Part shown: piece by piece, positions 7,933-16,967 of the stretch
Layout: each line of letters begins with the position of its first letter
How positions within the stretch are numbered: the first letter of the stretch is position 1
NCBI RefSeq assembly: GCF_019654955.1
Contig: NZ_BPEV01000001.1
Location: forward strand, 124,001 to 188,000
Origin: Shewanella sp. KT0246
Lineage (GTDB): Bacteria; Pseudomonadota; Gammaproteobacteria; Enterobacterales; Shewanellaceae
DNA: 64,000 bases
Direction: 5' to 3'
Notes under the pieces: model-generated
The model's database searches: none
What the model was told of the DNA's origin: nothing
The model's input: only the letters and a program-made list of their open reading frames with translations
Program-made: the position numbers and the translations under genes

Positions 7933-10296
7933 TTAGCTGTAACTCGACTGAGTTAACCACTGAGTCAACCGAGTCGCATCGACTGGTTTTGAAAGATAAA
8001 AACCTTGCCCCATTTCACAGCCACGCTGCGTTAACCATTTTAGTGAACCCTCATCTTCAATCCCTTCTGCCACGACTTTTAGCCCTAAATTATGGGCAAG
8101 CTGTAGTGTTGAGTTAACAATGATTTGATCGTCTTCATTAATCATAAGGTTTTGCACAAAAGACTTATCAATTTTGAGTTCATCAACAGGTAACTGTTTA
8201 AGTTGCGCTAATGAAGAATAACCCGTGCCATAATCATCAATAGACAGTTTTAGACCGTGTTGCTTAAGCTCTGTTAACTGTTTGATGGCATGCTCAGGAT
8301 CGGCAACAACCGCATCTTCGGTGATTTCCAGTGTAAGCGCCTCAATCGGCACGCGTTTATCTTTTATGGTCTGTAATACGTAATCACAGAACTGATTATC
8401 TTTTAAATTTTCAGGTGAAATATTCACTGCGATAGCAAGCTCAATGCCTTGCTGTTGCCAACGAAGGTATTGATCCAATGCTTCATTAATCACCCACTGT
8501 GTTAAGGCGTTCATTTGACCCATTTGTTCTGCGATGGAAATAAAGCTATCTGGGGGGATCATGCCTCTGACAGGGTGTTGCCAGCGAACTAATGCTTCAA
8601 CATGAGTGACTTTATTCAGTGTTAAGTCGAGTTTAGGTTGGTAGAACAGCACTAGCTCATCTTGTTCGATAGCAGGTTTTAAATCATTAACTAACTGAAG
8701 CCTGTCTAAGGTATTAACATCTATTTGCTGGTGGTAGATTTGTAGGTGTAAACGATTTTTCTTGGCATGTTGAAGCGCGGTATCAGCTTGGCGTAATAAG
8801 GTTTCAAGATCGCTAGGGTAATAAACAAAGCTGATCCCTATGGTGGTTTGTAAGTGCAAAGAGATATCTTGATAGCAAAACTCAGTTTCAACGCTTCGCT
8901 GGATTTTTTTAATTAATGCTGTCAGTGTTTTTTGTTCTGTATGTTCGATAGCCAGTACAAATTCATCTCCACTTAAACGACACACTAAATCAATTTCATC
9001 AAAGCTTGCTAAACGTCGTCCAATTTCTTTGATGACAACATCGCCAACGATATGACCTAAAGTACCGTTTATTTCTGTCATTCTGCGAATGTTGATTAAA
9101 CAGATAGCGATAGGCGACTTATCTTCAAACCAATTTGAAGTGACTCGTATAAGCTCGTTTTTGTTGCCAAGACTTGTAAGAGGGTCATGATAGGCCTGAA
9201 AAGTAATTTTGTTTTCTCGACTTAATATGGCCTGTTGCATCGCGGTAATTTCTTCTGCTAGCTCGTGCATCTCCGCGCTGCTACCAACCTCGACTTTAGA
9301 ATTATAATTCCCCTTGGCAATGAACCTTGCTTGTTTAATGAGTAGCGTAAGGGGTTTAGTTACGCCTCTAGCGATAACAAATGCAACAAATAAAGAAATT
9401 GGTAACATCAGTAGAATAAGTAAAACTTGTTGAAACCAATGTTTTTGCGCTGATTCTAGTGCATCACTGCGACTTAAAAACATGAAAGCATGTAGTTGGC
9501 GTTCATCATTGTCTTTTAGGCTGACTTCACCTAAATCAGATTGCCATAAAATATAATCATCATGGGGTTGATTTTGCTTAATAAAATCGGATATGACTTG
9601 GTTGTCTGTTTTAGAAAAACTTGAACTTGATAGGCTGATTAACTGATTAGTGTACTGCTCAGCAGTGAGTACGAATCCTGTGTTTAGACCTGTTTGTTGT
9701 GATAGTGACTGAGTTAACTCATCACCGATGACATAACCAAATCCCACCCAACCTATGATGTTTGAAGCTCCACTGGTTAATGGCGAGAAACGTAGCTGAT
9801 AAACATGGTTCTCGAGAGGGTATAAAGGGCTAATAGTCTCAAATTCCGTCGCCAATGACATACGGAATGCTTTGTCTTGCTCAGGGCCAACCTTTACTTT
9901 TCCCTGATTTGGCCCATCTGGGGTAGTGAGTAATTGACCGATGACTTTTCCTTCAATATCAACGGCAATGGCAAGATCTGCATTGATGCGTTTTCGATGA
10001 TTGTTTAATGCGACGAGAAAGCTACGGCTGTCATCGTCAATAAAGACATCTTTAAGGCCAAAATCTTTCGCTGCAGTTTCCGCAAAAGCAGATAAATAAT
10101 AATTTCGATTGTCGTATTCAGACTTAAAAACTAACTCTGCCACAGAAAGTTGGTTTGCAAGTTGGTGCTGCTCTAGGCGCTTATTAGTGTAATAAGTAAT
10201 GGCAAACGAGATTGCCTGCACTGCGATTAAAAGCACCATAAAAAAGGCAAAAATGCGAGTTTGAATACTGTTGAACGATTTAAGCATTTTTAGCAT
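7933..10296 (-). CDS. Membrane-bound c-di-GMP regulator: periplasmic sensor, HAMP, GGDEF, EAL
   Basis: Order of parts: membrane helix ~13-35, periplasmic sensor region ~36-280, second helix ~285-305, HAMP linker, GGDEF domain ~370-515, EAL domain ~535-780. The GGDEF motif is degenerate (SGDEF, ~441-445), so cyclase activity is doubtful. The EAL domain keeps key motifs (EALVRW ~567, NISPEN, LEITED, SIDDYGTGYSSL, LKIDKSF, VAEGIE), so it is probably an active c-di-GMP phosphodiesterase. Its ATG shares one base with the stop of the upstream cupredoxin gene (TAATG), which indicates translational coupling. The periplasmic domain facing a secreted copper protein suggests the sensor may read that protein or its redox state; this is inference. 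Confidence 0.88.
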   Translation of the reverse strand: MLKMLKSFNSIQTRIFAFFMVLLIAVQAISFAITYYTNKRLEQHQLANQLSVAELVFKSEYDNRNYYLSAFAETAAKDFGLKDVFIDDDSRSFLVALNNHRKRINADLAIAVDIEGKVIGQLLTTPDGPNQGKVKVGPEQDKAFRMSLATEFETISPLYPLENHVYQLRFSPLTSGASNIIGWVGFGYVIGDELTQSLSQQTGLNTGFVLTAEQYTNQLISLSSSSFSKTDNQVISDFIKQNQPHDDYILWQSDLGEVSLKDNDERQLHAFMFLSRSDALESAQKHWFQQVLLILLMLPISLFVAFVIARGVTKPLTLLIKQARFIAKGNYNSKVEVGSSAEMHELAEEITAMQQAILSRENKITFQAYHDPLTSLGNKNELIRVTSNWFEDKSPIAICLINIRRMTEINGTLGHIVGDVVIKEIGRRLASFDEIDLVCRLSGDEFVLAIEHTEQKTLTALIKKIQRSVETEFCYQDISLHLQTTIGISFVYYPSDLETLLRQADTALQHAKKNRLHLQIYHQQIDVNTLDRLQLVNDLKPAIEQDELVLFYQPKLDLTLNKVTHVEALVRWQHPVRGMIPPDSFISIAEQMGQMNALTQWVINEALDQYLRWQQQGIELAIAVNISPENLKDNQFCDYVLQTIKDKRVPIEALTLEITEDAVVADPEHAIKQLTELKQHGLKLSIDDYGTGYSSLAQLKQLPVDELKIDKSFVQNLMINEDDQIIVNSTLQLAHNLGLKVVAEGIEDEGSLKWLTQRGCEMGQGFYLSKPVDATRLTQWLTQSSYS

Positions 10297-10994
10297 TAGT
10301 ACCCTTCCAGAAAGTCAAAGTCATCTAAACTTTGTTGACTAGGAATGTCATCCATAGAGGCATTTATTTGTATTGTTAGGGCTTCAGGTAATGGGGTGCT
10401 AACTGTTTGGCTATATTTATTATCTTCAATTTGTAATTGAGGATGCCAGATGTTGAGCTGATATTCATTATCAGGGACAGAGTCAAACTCGACATGACCT
10501 AGATTATTGGTGACAGCATAAAATGGTGTGTCGACCACTAATACGTGACCACTCATCCAGTCATGTATATTACAGCCCATCGAAATATGACCTGCTTGAT
10601 CGAACACCATATCTTTTTGGGCATTATCTTTACGTAGTTTAAACGAGAATCGCTTTGGCCCTGAAGCTGAATAAATATGGTGGGTAATATCATCGTCATT
10701 AACAAACTTGAGCTGGTAACCTTTTTGGATAACGGTGATATAGGGGCTAAATTGTTTGTTTTGTTGATGTACTTCAACAGGGGGCCTAGCAGGTAATAGG
10801 GCGTCAGCAGGTTTTGGTGTCATGGGGGTAAGATAGACCACCATATTTGCCATAGGAGAAGTATTGGCATCAACTAAAAGAAATTGCTGACTCATTGTTG
10901 GTAAGCTGACTAGGGTGCTGATTGTTGCACTTATTAATGCGCTAAACTTTATGTTTGTTGTTATTAGCGACTTTACTGCTATGACTGTGTTCAC
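10296..10994 (-). CDS. Periplasmic cupredoxin-like protein ('methylamine utilization protein' type)
   Basis: Secreted small blue-copper-like protein. Candidate type-1 copper ligands are visible: a His in ITHHIYS and the cluster GCNIHDWM, giving Cys, His three residues on and Met six residues on. A second beta-sandwich-like part follows. The start is placed at GTG 10994 because AGGGG lies five bases before it and the next residues (NTVIAVKSLITTNIKFSALI) begin a signal peptide; a GTG at 11066 would add 24 residues without a clear ribosome site. First gene of the cupredoxin-GGDEF/EAL-barrel operon. Copper binding is predicted from motif only. Despite the common database name, no methylamine dehydrogenase genes are nearby. 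Confidence 0.75.
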   Translation of the reverse strand: MNTVIAVKSLITTNIKFSALISATISTLVSLPTMSQQFLLVDANTSPMANMVVYLTPMTPKPADALLPARPPVEVHQQNKQFSPYITVIQKGYQLKFVNDDDITHHIYSASGPKRFSFKLRKDNAQKDMVFDQAGHISMGCNIHDWMSGHVLVVDTPFYAVTNNLGHVEFDSVPDNEYQLNIWHPQLQIEDNKYSQTVSTPLPEALTIQINASMDDIPSQQSLDDFDFLEGY

Positions 10995-11140
10995 TTTGAC
11001 CCCTAGTATCACTTTGGTTGAGATATCTAACCTGCTGATAAAAGTGTTGCCCTTTACCAAGCACACTATGACTTAGCAAAATAAGAACGGAATTAAGCTT
11101 ATAATATTTCACAAATTAAAGATATTTTCATAACAAAAAT

Positions 11141-11173
11141 AAATCGAAGCCAAATATTATTTAGCTTCGATTT
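11141..11173 (-). terminator. Terminator of the SEC-C gene
   Basis: Inverted repeat AAATCGAAGC / GCTTCGATTT with a 13-nt loop. Read on the minus strand it is followed by ATTTTTGTT. It lies about 90 nt downstream of the SEC-C gene stop. Confidence 0.7.
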
Positions 11174-11263
11174 TTATTGTTTGCTTCTATGAGAGACTGG
11201 TGCTGAGTGGCACCTTTACACAGGAGGGTTTATATTGAGCGGGAAAACGCTTAAGTGATGGGA

Positions 11264-11599
11264 TTAACCACAACACTTCTTATATTTTTTGCCACTACCA
11301 CAAGTGCATGGATCGTTGCGGTTTATTTTTGCTTCAGCAATGACTGCTTTGGGTTTATTTAAAATCCCTTCTAATTGCAGGATATCTTCGGCAACTTCTG
11401 GGTTAATTGTGATATTAGCCAATAACTTATGCTGCTCAACTATGAGCTGAACTTCATGCATACGGCTTTCATTTTGCACGGTTAATTTCAGCGGGTTGGT
11501 AGCGGTTCCAATTTTAGCTTGGCGTTTAGTGTTGTAGCCACTTTCGCCGTAGGCAGGTTTTGGCGTTTGACGGCCTTTAAAGAAAAATTTGTCTGACAT
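11264..11599 (-). CDS. SEC-C metal-binding motif protein (PBPRA1643 family)
   Basis: Small protein of 111 aa ending in a SEC-C zinc motif ([17 protein letters not shown]), the same C-x-C-x8-C-C tail found at the end of SecA. The N-terminal part ([21 protein letters not shown]) is conserved in a family of marine gammaproteobacterial proteins. No signal peptide or membrane helix is seen. The function is unknown; SEC-C tails bind zinc and in SecA contact SecB and ribosomes. It appears to be transcribed alone. Confidence 0.8.
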   Translation of the reverse strand: MSDKFFFKGRQTPKPAYGESGYNTKRQAKIGTATNPLKLTVQNESRMHEVQLIVEQHKLLANITINPEVAEDILQLEGILNKPKAVIAEAKINRNDPCTCGSGKKYKKCCG

Positions 11600-11823
11600 A
11601 TTCGTATCTGCCTATCGGTAAAAAGTAAAAGTTGACTATCAATTAGCGCGGTATCATATGGATTAAGTCGTTAGCCAAATTCCACAAAAATTGAAAAATA
11701 TTCTAGAGGCGATGCTTATACAGCAAATCGTTGCTGTTGACTAATAAAACAGCCTTAAATCATCTTTTTATGTTGATATTGCTACATGAACTCTAAAATT
11801 CGACTCAGTGCAAGTAAAGCTGC

Positions 11824-12240
11824 TTATTGGTAATTAACTTCAATTGTGTAACTGACTTGTTGAAGTCCTGTCAGTTTGTCATCAATGACATCTACTTTTC
11901 CGCCAACTTCAATTACGGTTGTGGAATCTGATAAAGAAAATGACTGTTGTTGGGTGCCATTGGGTAAAATTGGGGTAAAGGCGATATTGGCATTATCACT
12001 TGGGTATACCACAACATTAATCAATGCTTGTTCGTGACCGCTAATAGCAAACTGGCCTAATTGATTGTCAGAGCTAATACAACCAGAACCTTGGCGGGAA
12101 AACTGATCGAGCTGACAGTTAACGCTGATTTGATTGCTAATTATTCCTAGGTTTATTGCTTGAGTTTGCTCGATTGCAATTGGAGACACGAGTGTAAAGT
12201 GAGCTTGGGCTATAGCTGTTGTTAAGATAAATAAGGACAC
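11824..12240 (-). CDS. DUF4402 secreted protein, probable minor subunit of the chaperone-usher pilus
   Basis: 138-aa exported protein, last gene of the pilus operon, 68 nt after the usher stop. A hydrophobic signal-like start is followed by an Ig-like beta region that ends in VSYTIEVNYQ, comparable to the end of the major subunit at 16500 (THALTYTLSVTY). Two Cys (in NCQLDQ and GSGCIS) could form the disulfide seen in many pilins. The GTG start is the only usual start codon in the open frame after the usher stop; it has no clear ribosome site, and the frame is open 22 codons upstream, so the true start is uncertain. By position it may be a tip or adaptor subunit. Confidence 0.65.
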   Translation of the reverse strand: MSLFILTTAIAQAHFTLVSPIAIEQTQAINLGIISNQISVNCQLDQFSRQGSGCISSDNQLGQFAISGHEQALINVVVYPSDNANIAFTPILPNGTQQQSFSLSDSTTVIEVGGKVDVIDDKLTGLQQVSYTIEVNYQ

Positions 12241-12308
12241 AAGCTTTTCCCAATCGGTGCGATAGATTAATTGTAGTCGTTGGTGGATATATACGCAGTA
12301 TATTGTTG

Positions 12309-15300
12309 TTATTTAGATTCTCGCTTGAGTGTTTGTGTGGGGAAGGTCACATATTCGCCTGGCGCGAGCGTAATGGATTGCGATTGTCGTTGTTTGTTTA
12401 TTTCTATTTGATATTCACCTGGCACCAATTGCTCAAACATAAAGACTCCGTCATATTCTACTCGCGCATGATATTTAGCCTCTTGTTTATCGATAAGGGT
12501 GATAGGTATTCCTTTGGCAGCGACACCGTCATCATAGAACACTTCGCCGTCTAACTCTGCTGTAAACAACACGGGGAAAAGCACTTCCGCAACATTGCCC
12601 GGATGGGCTTGAATTAATAAAGTACTGTTAAGGGGTAATAAAAAAGGATCGGGCAGTGAACGTTCATTTAGTACAAGTTTATGAGGTCTTGATGTTTGAA
12701 TATGGGTTATGAGAAGTTGACCATTATCATCGGTTTCACTATCAGCATTGGTGTGACCGGAAAATTGCAGTCCACTCATGGCCAGTTCATTGTCATCGAA
12801 TAGGCCATTATTATTATCATCCTGAAAGGCAATTATTTTAACACTCCCCGTATTTAAATGGCTTACTCGATCCAATAGCCAAGTATTATCGGCTGCGATT
12901 AACAGCGCGGAGCTACTCCATTTGAATTGTGCAAACCAGTCGCCTTCAGAGTCATTTTCAACAGAAAACCTAAGGGTGCTTGTATCTAAAAAGTAAGATA
13001 AAGAATTCTTAACAGTGACTTCTGCACTAGCCATAGGTTGATAGCGAACTTCAAATTGATAGTTACTGCTGTCGGTAAATGAAGTGCTGACATTGGATAC
13101 TAGTTGAGTTAATTCTGTATCTGGTATCAGAGCGAGATCTGCGTAGCTTCGTAAATACCAATCATCAATCCGACCTGAAAGCGCAAGTCTGTTTGCCCAC
13201 ACCTCATTGCTAGCGATATTTTGCCAACTCAATTCATTGCTTAATGATAGGTGCTGCAATTGGCCTGCAACCGTAGCCGCAATAAACAAACTATCGCTAC
13301 CTAGGTTTTGGTCTTGCCAGCGGCCACTGAGCGCCCAGCTCATGTTTGTGTGCTCTAAGTTACCACTTAAATTAACGCTGGCGAGTTGTTTTAGCTGATT
13401 GTCTTGATTATCCCAAGATTCAAAATCATTATATTTTGCCCATTCTGTTTGCCAGTCAATTAACTCGTTACTGCCTTGGGCGATGAGGTTGGCCGCTGTA
13501 CCTGTTTCATTACCCGTGAGGTTAAGCTGCCATACACTATTATCTGTCAAAAGATTTAGAGTGACAGTCGGATTGAAAAGCCATTTATCTTTTGATATCT
13601 GTTGCTCAATGATGGCAACTCCAGCTGTAAAATTATCTGTAACCGCCCAATTTGCACTAGCATAAACTTGCTTTAAATTATCTTGTTCACGCTGCATTGC
13701 CCCAAAATTCATTCCAAAGCTATTGGCTTTCATTTGCGAAGGGTCTAGTAACTTACTGAAAGATTCTGTGCGGGTTTCGCCATTGGGGCCGAAAAAACGA
13801 AGTTGATATTGGTTTAAGCCAATATAATAGGGGACTTGTTCAAATCGGTATTGGCCGTTATCCGTAATTCGTTGTACGCCAATTAAACCGCCATTTCGAT
13901 AAAGTTCTACATCCCAACCTGGTTCTAACTCGCCATCAATGACGAGGTATCGAATATCATCAGTAAAAGCATCGCCAGCATTAATAACGACACCCTCACC
14001 AGTGCTTGAACTGGAAACAAGCGCTAAGTTATGGGAGTCGATACTGCCAAGTCTATAATAGTTAACCCAAGTATCAGCCATTTGTTTTTCAATATAAGCA
14101 TTCAGACTTTCTCCATAGTCTGACCATGAATACCCTGCGTAGGCGCTGTGACCTAAAAGATGAGTACGAGCTTGGATGAAACCATCAAATCTGGGTTCTT
14201 GTGTGTCTGTTTGTTTACGTTGGGATACACCTAAATCAGCATGCAGCGCTAAATCACCCAAGTTAGCGTATTGGGTGTTAATGTGGCGTTGATTTGTTGG
14301 TGTGTTCGCTTTTTGCTGGTCGTTGAATTGTTGATAGCGTTTTTGTCGAGCGAGTAATTGGCTTAAAGGGACTAGCGTGTTTTCACTTATTTCGAGCATT
14401 TGTCTTGCGTGATCAAATTTAATCTCTAATCCTGTTATCTGTTTAACCACAGAAATATCTAGATATAAATCCCAATCATCAAAATACACTTGAGTTGCGC
14501 TGTGTTCGCAATCGCTATTTTGGGCTGTAAAGCGCATAAGCCCCTGGTTAATTTCCACAGGGTTATCTGTTGTTAAATACCAACCGGTCAAACTGAGTGG
14601 ATACATTTCTGTTTGTAACGGCATCATCAGGATATCTGCTAAAAATTGCATGGGCAGATATACAACTCCATCGTTTTGATAAATGAACATTTCATCACTT
14701 AAGCGTTCACTACCATAGTTAAATTGACTGACAAGAAATTGCTCTTCATTTGCAGCAGATGAAATGTAGGTTCGATTAATTAATCCTGAGCAAGTTAATT
14801 CATTTACTTTAGGGCTAGCCACTTCAGGTGTAGAAATGGGCTGCTTTGGAATAGGCTGTTTAGAAATAGAGTCTTGAGAAATAGCGTGTTTAGTACTAGT
14901 TTCTTCTGGATGAATAGCTAACGAACTCGATGGCTGTGACGAAAGATAAATAGGGGCGGTTACTGTACTTACGGCCATATTTTGTTGTGTAAGATTGGAT
15001 GAGTGGGGCGTCTTGATGCTTTGAGTTTGAACATTGTTATGTTCTGCTTCAATTAATTTTCTATTGTCTAATTTGTTGATTGTTTCTTGCGGCATTCCAG
15101 TGGAAAAAGCAGACTTACTGACCACTTGTGCTGGGGTTATTTGATTTTCATTATCTGTATTGTCAGCGTTATTACTAACGACACTATCATTAATTGCACT
15201 ATCACTTTTTGCGTGATAACTCCTAGCTATAGAAGGATTTAGAATGATTTCCTTTATAGCTTCAGGCTCATGAATTTTTCTAGCTCTTGTTATTTGTTGC

Positions 15301-15458
15301 GATGGAGGAGGGAGCTCAAGTGATGATAAAAAAGTGTGTTGATCTGACTTCCAGGGCTTTAAAGACTCAAGCCCTGGATTGACTAATTCGATATAAAACA
15401 AAAGTAAGCTAATGGCTAAAGCATATTTTGCTAATCGATTTATCTTCCGTTTGATCAC
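12309..15458 (-). CDS. Divergent chaperone-usher outer-membrane usher with unusual N-terminal anchor and linker
   Basis: 1049-aa protein in the usher position between a PapD-like chaperone and DUF4402 subunits. The N-terminus has a basic stretch and one hydrophobic helix (~12-30), then a ~190-residue low-complexity Ser/Thr/Gln/Pro-rich linker. A folded domain follows from ~215, then a long beta-strand-rich barrel region from ~400 containing a plug-like beta domain (DGELEPGWDVELYRNGG). C-terminal Ig/carboxypeptidase-regulatory-like segments (DGEVFYDDGVAAKGIPITLI) end it. Classical FimD signatures are not obvious, so the usher call rests on context and architecture. The GTG start has only a weak ribosome site. 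It probably threads chaperone-bound subunits through the outer membrane. Confidence 0.65.
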   Translation of the reverse strand: MIKRKINRLAKYALAISLLLFYIELVNPGLESLKPWKSDQHTFLSSLELPPPSQQITRARKIHEPEAIKEIILNPSIARSYHAKSDSAINDSVVSNNADNTDNENQITPAQVVSKSAFSTGMPQETINKLDNRKLIEAEHNNVQTQSIKTPHSSNLTQQNMAVSTVTAPIYLSSQPSSSLAIHPEETSTKHAISQDSISKQPIPKQPISTPEVASPKVNELTCSGLINRTYISSAANEEQFLVSQFNYGSERLSDEMFIYQNDGVVYLPMQFLADILMMPLQTEMYPLSLTGWYLTTDNPVEINQGLMRFTAQNSDCEHSATQVYFDDWDLYLDISVVKQITGLEIKFDHARQMLEISENTLVPLSQLLARQKRYQQFNDQQKANTPTNQRHINTQYANLGDLALHADLGVSQRKQTDTQEPRFDGFIQARTHLLGHSAYAGYSWSDYGESLNAYIEKQMADTWVNYYRLGSIDSHNLALVSSSSTGEGVVINAGDAFTDDIRYLVIDGELEPGWDVELYRNGGLIGVQRITDNGQYRFEQVPYYIGLNQYQLRFFGPNGETRTESFSKLLDPSQMKANSFGMNFGAMQREQDNLKQVYASANWAVTDNFTAGVAIIEQQISKDKWLFNPTVTLNLLTDNSVWQLNLTGNETGTAANLIAQGSNELIDWQTEWAKYNDFESWDNQDNQLKQLASVNLSGNLEHTNMSWALSGRWQDQNLGSDSLFIAATVAGQLQHLSLSNELSWQNIASNEVWANRLALSGRIDDWYLRSYADLALIPDTELTQLVSNVSTSFTDSSNYQFEVRYQPMASAEVTVKNSLSYFLDTSTLRFSVENDSEGDWFAQFKWSSSALLIAADNTWLLDRVSHLNTGSVKIIAFQDDNNNGLFDDNELAMSGLQFSGHTNADSETDDNGQLLITHIQTSRPHKLVLNERSLPDPFLLPLNSTLLIQAHPGNVAEVLFPVLFTAELDGEVFYDDGVAAKGIPITLIDKQEAKYHARVEYDGVFMFEQLVPGEYQIEINKQRQSQSITLAPGEYVTFPTQTLKRESK

Positions 15459-15509
15459 GGTAGGATTAATCAGTTAAGAGTTATTATCAATGAATGTCCT
15501 TTTTAAACA

Positions 15510-16301
15510 TTAAAAATTAACGGTTTGCTCAACCGTTTTTGCTTCAAATAAACCATCATTTTCGATGTATTTTACCAATAGTTTGGTATTGGGTTTTAGA
15601 GGTTCATTCAGTGTAATTGCAAAAGAACGACGTTCATTCTCAGTATAAATAGACGCATTTTTCAAACTACCCAAAAGTTCGTTAGTATCAGCATCAAACA
15701 CCTCTACATCACCATAACTGCTTCTTTGTCCTTCACGGACGATTTCGACAATTAACTGCTGTTTATCGTCTTGAATATTGAGACCGTTAGACTCGATAGT
15801 GAGTTCAGCTGTTAACTGCCCTACACGCATGATCACAGGAATAGCAATACGTAAGTAGGCAGTAACCGATAGTTTCATTGTGTCAGATGGCTTACTTGCT
15901 TCTGATTCAGTGGTAGGAGCAAGTGGAATTTGATGAAACACAATGTAGCTTCGATATTCTCCTGATTTAATATCTTTTGGTGGTCTTACAGCAAGACGGA
16001 CTCGGGTACCTTGCTCGGGTGACAAACTGACTCTCCTTGGTGAATAGCGAGTAAAAGGGGTCAAGGATGTAGAGGGAACCTCAGATTCGAGCAGTTCAAA
16101 CTCACCAGAATCTAATAACCGTTTATCTTCAAGGTAAATTTCATAGCGTGAAGTTTCACTGCTTTTGTTAACCAATGAAAACACGGCACTCTTATCGCGT
16201 TTATTATCGAGTTCAACGCGTGTGGGGGTAACTAAAAGGTTTGCATACACACTTGGAACTAAAAAGAGAACCAAAGTGGCAAGAAGGAATATTTTTTTCA
16301 T
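15510..16301 (-). CDS. Periplasmic PapD-like fimbrial chaperone
   Basis: 263-aa exported protein (signal peptide MKKIFLLATLVLFLVPSVYA). The Ig-like first domain carries the usual layout: LLVTPTRVELDNKR at its start, an F-S-L-V-N-K-S strand, and the SPRRVSLSPEQGTRVRLAVR block corresponding to the conserved strands before the subunit-binding edge. A second beta domain follows. Such chaperones donate a strand to pilus subunits and deliver them to the usher. It lies 51 nt before the usher gene and about 200 nt after the major pilin, separated from the latter by a hairpin terminator. Confidence 0.82.
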   Translation of the reverse strand: MKKIFLLATLVLFLVPSVYANLLVTPTRVELDNKRDKSAVFSLVNKSSETSRYEIYLEDKRLLDSGEFELLESEVPSTSLTPFTRYSPRRVSLSPEQGTRVRLAVRPPKDIKSGEYRSYIVFHQIPLAPTTESEASKPSDTMKLSVTAYLRIAIPVIMRVGQLTAELTIESNGLNIQDDKQQLIVEIVREGQRSSYGDVEVFDADTNELLGSLKNASIYTENERRSFAITLNEPLKPNTKLLVKYIENDGLFEAKTVEQTVNF

Positions 16302-16406
16302 GGCAATGCCCAGCTAAATTTATATGCAACATGTTGCAATTATTATAATTTTTTATTGTTAGCTTACTTCGAGCTTGTTTTGTAAATCAGTTGAGATATA
16401 AGAATT

Positions 16407-16433
16407 AAATCCCGTAAAACCACTACGGGATTT
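16407..16433 (-). terminator. Attenuator-like terminator between major pilin and chaperone
   Basis: Perfect 10-bp stem AAATCCCGTA / TACGGGATTT with a 7-nt loop and a poor T tract (TTTAATTC) on the minus strand. It lies after the pilin stop and before the chaperone start. A leaky terminator here would give more pilin than assembly-machinery transcript, a common plan in fimbrial operons. Confidence 0.6.
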
Positions 16434-16499
16434 AGTTTACGTTTTCTTAAATAGATTAACCACCTATTTGTAAGTTACTAATATTAAAAATCAATAATA

Positions 16500-16967
16500 T
16501 TAGTAGGTTACTGAAAGCGTATAAGTTAGTGCGTGTGTACCTGGAGCAGCACTTGCTGCAACAATATCCAATGTACCACCTACGTCAACAGCAAGTGTGT
16601 TACTAGCAACAGTACCAGTTGCACTAGCAAGTGTTGGCGTGAAAGTGACACCAGATACAGAAGTATCTGCAGCTGAAAGCGATAAGTTAACCGTGCCATC
16701 TGCAGCTGTTACTGTGAATAAACCGGTATTGGCAGTATTACCACCTGCAACACAAGCTGCGCCAGAAGTGGTGTCTGAATAATCTAAAGCACATTGTCCA
16801 TCAGCTGCAATAGATACATCGCCGAATTCCATTTGCTCAGTTTCAGCGACTGTTATCGGGTAAACCAAGTTGAAATTTGCTGTGCCTGTCGCATCTTCTG
16901 CACCGGCTTGAGTAGAAAGAAGTAATGTTGAAGCTATAACTGTAGATAATAGTATTTTTTTAGTCAT
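16500..16967 (-). CDS. DUF4402 protein, probable major pilin subunit
   Basis: 155-aa secreted protein with a signal peptide (MTKKILLSTVIASTLLLSTQAGA). The mature part is a single Ig-like beta domain rich in Ala, Thr, Ser and Gly, with two Cys (GQCALDY and GAACVAG) able to form a disulfide, and it ends THALTYTLSVTY. This is the DUF4402 pattern, comparable to spore-coat-U-like and other pilins assembled by chaperone-usher systems. First gene of the locus, with a leaky terminator behind it, which fits a highly made structural subunit. On the minus strand a TATAAT is seen at 16994-16989, about 22 nt before the start codon. Confidence 0.78.
   Translation of the reverse strand: MTKKILLSTVIASTLLLSTQAGAEDATGTANFNLVYPITVAETEQMEFGDVSIAADGQCALDYSDTTSGAACVAGGNTANTGLFTVTAADGTVNLSLSAADTSVSGVTFTPTLASATGTVASNTLAVDVGGTLDIVAASAAPGTHALTYTLSVTY

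Noticed and set aside
11720-11737. Small ACAGCAA/TTGCTGT hairpin downstream of the pilus operon as a terminator
   Set aside because: Only 7 bp with no T tract on the minus strand; too weak to call.
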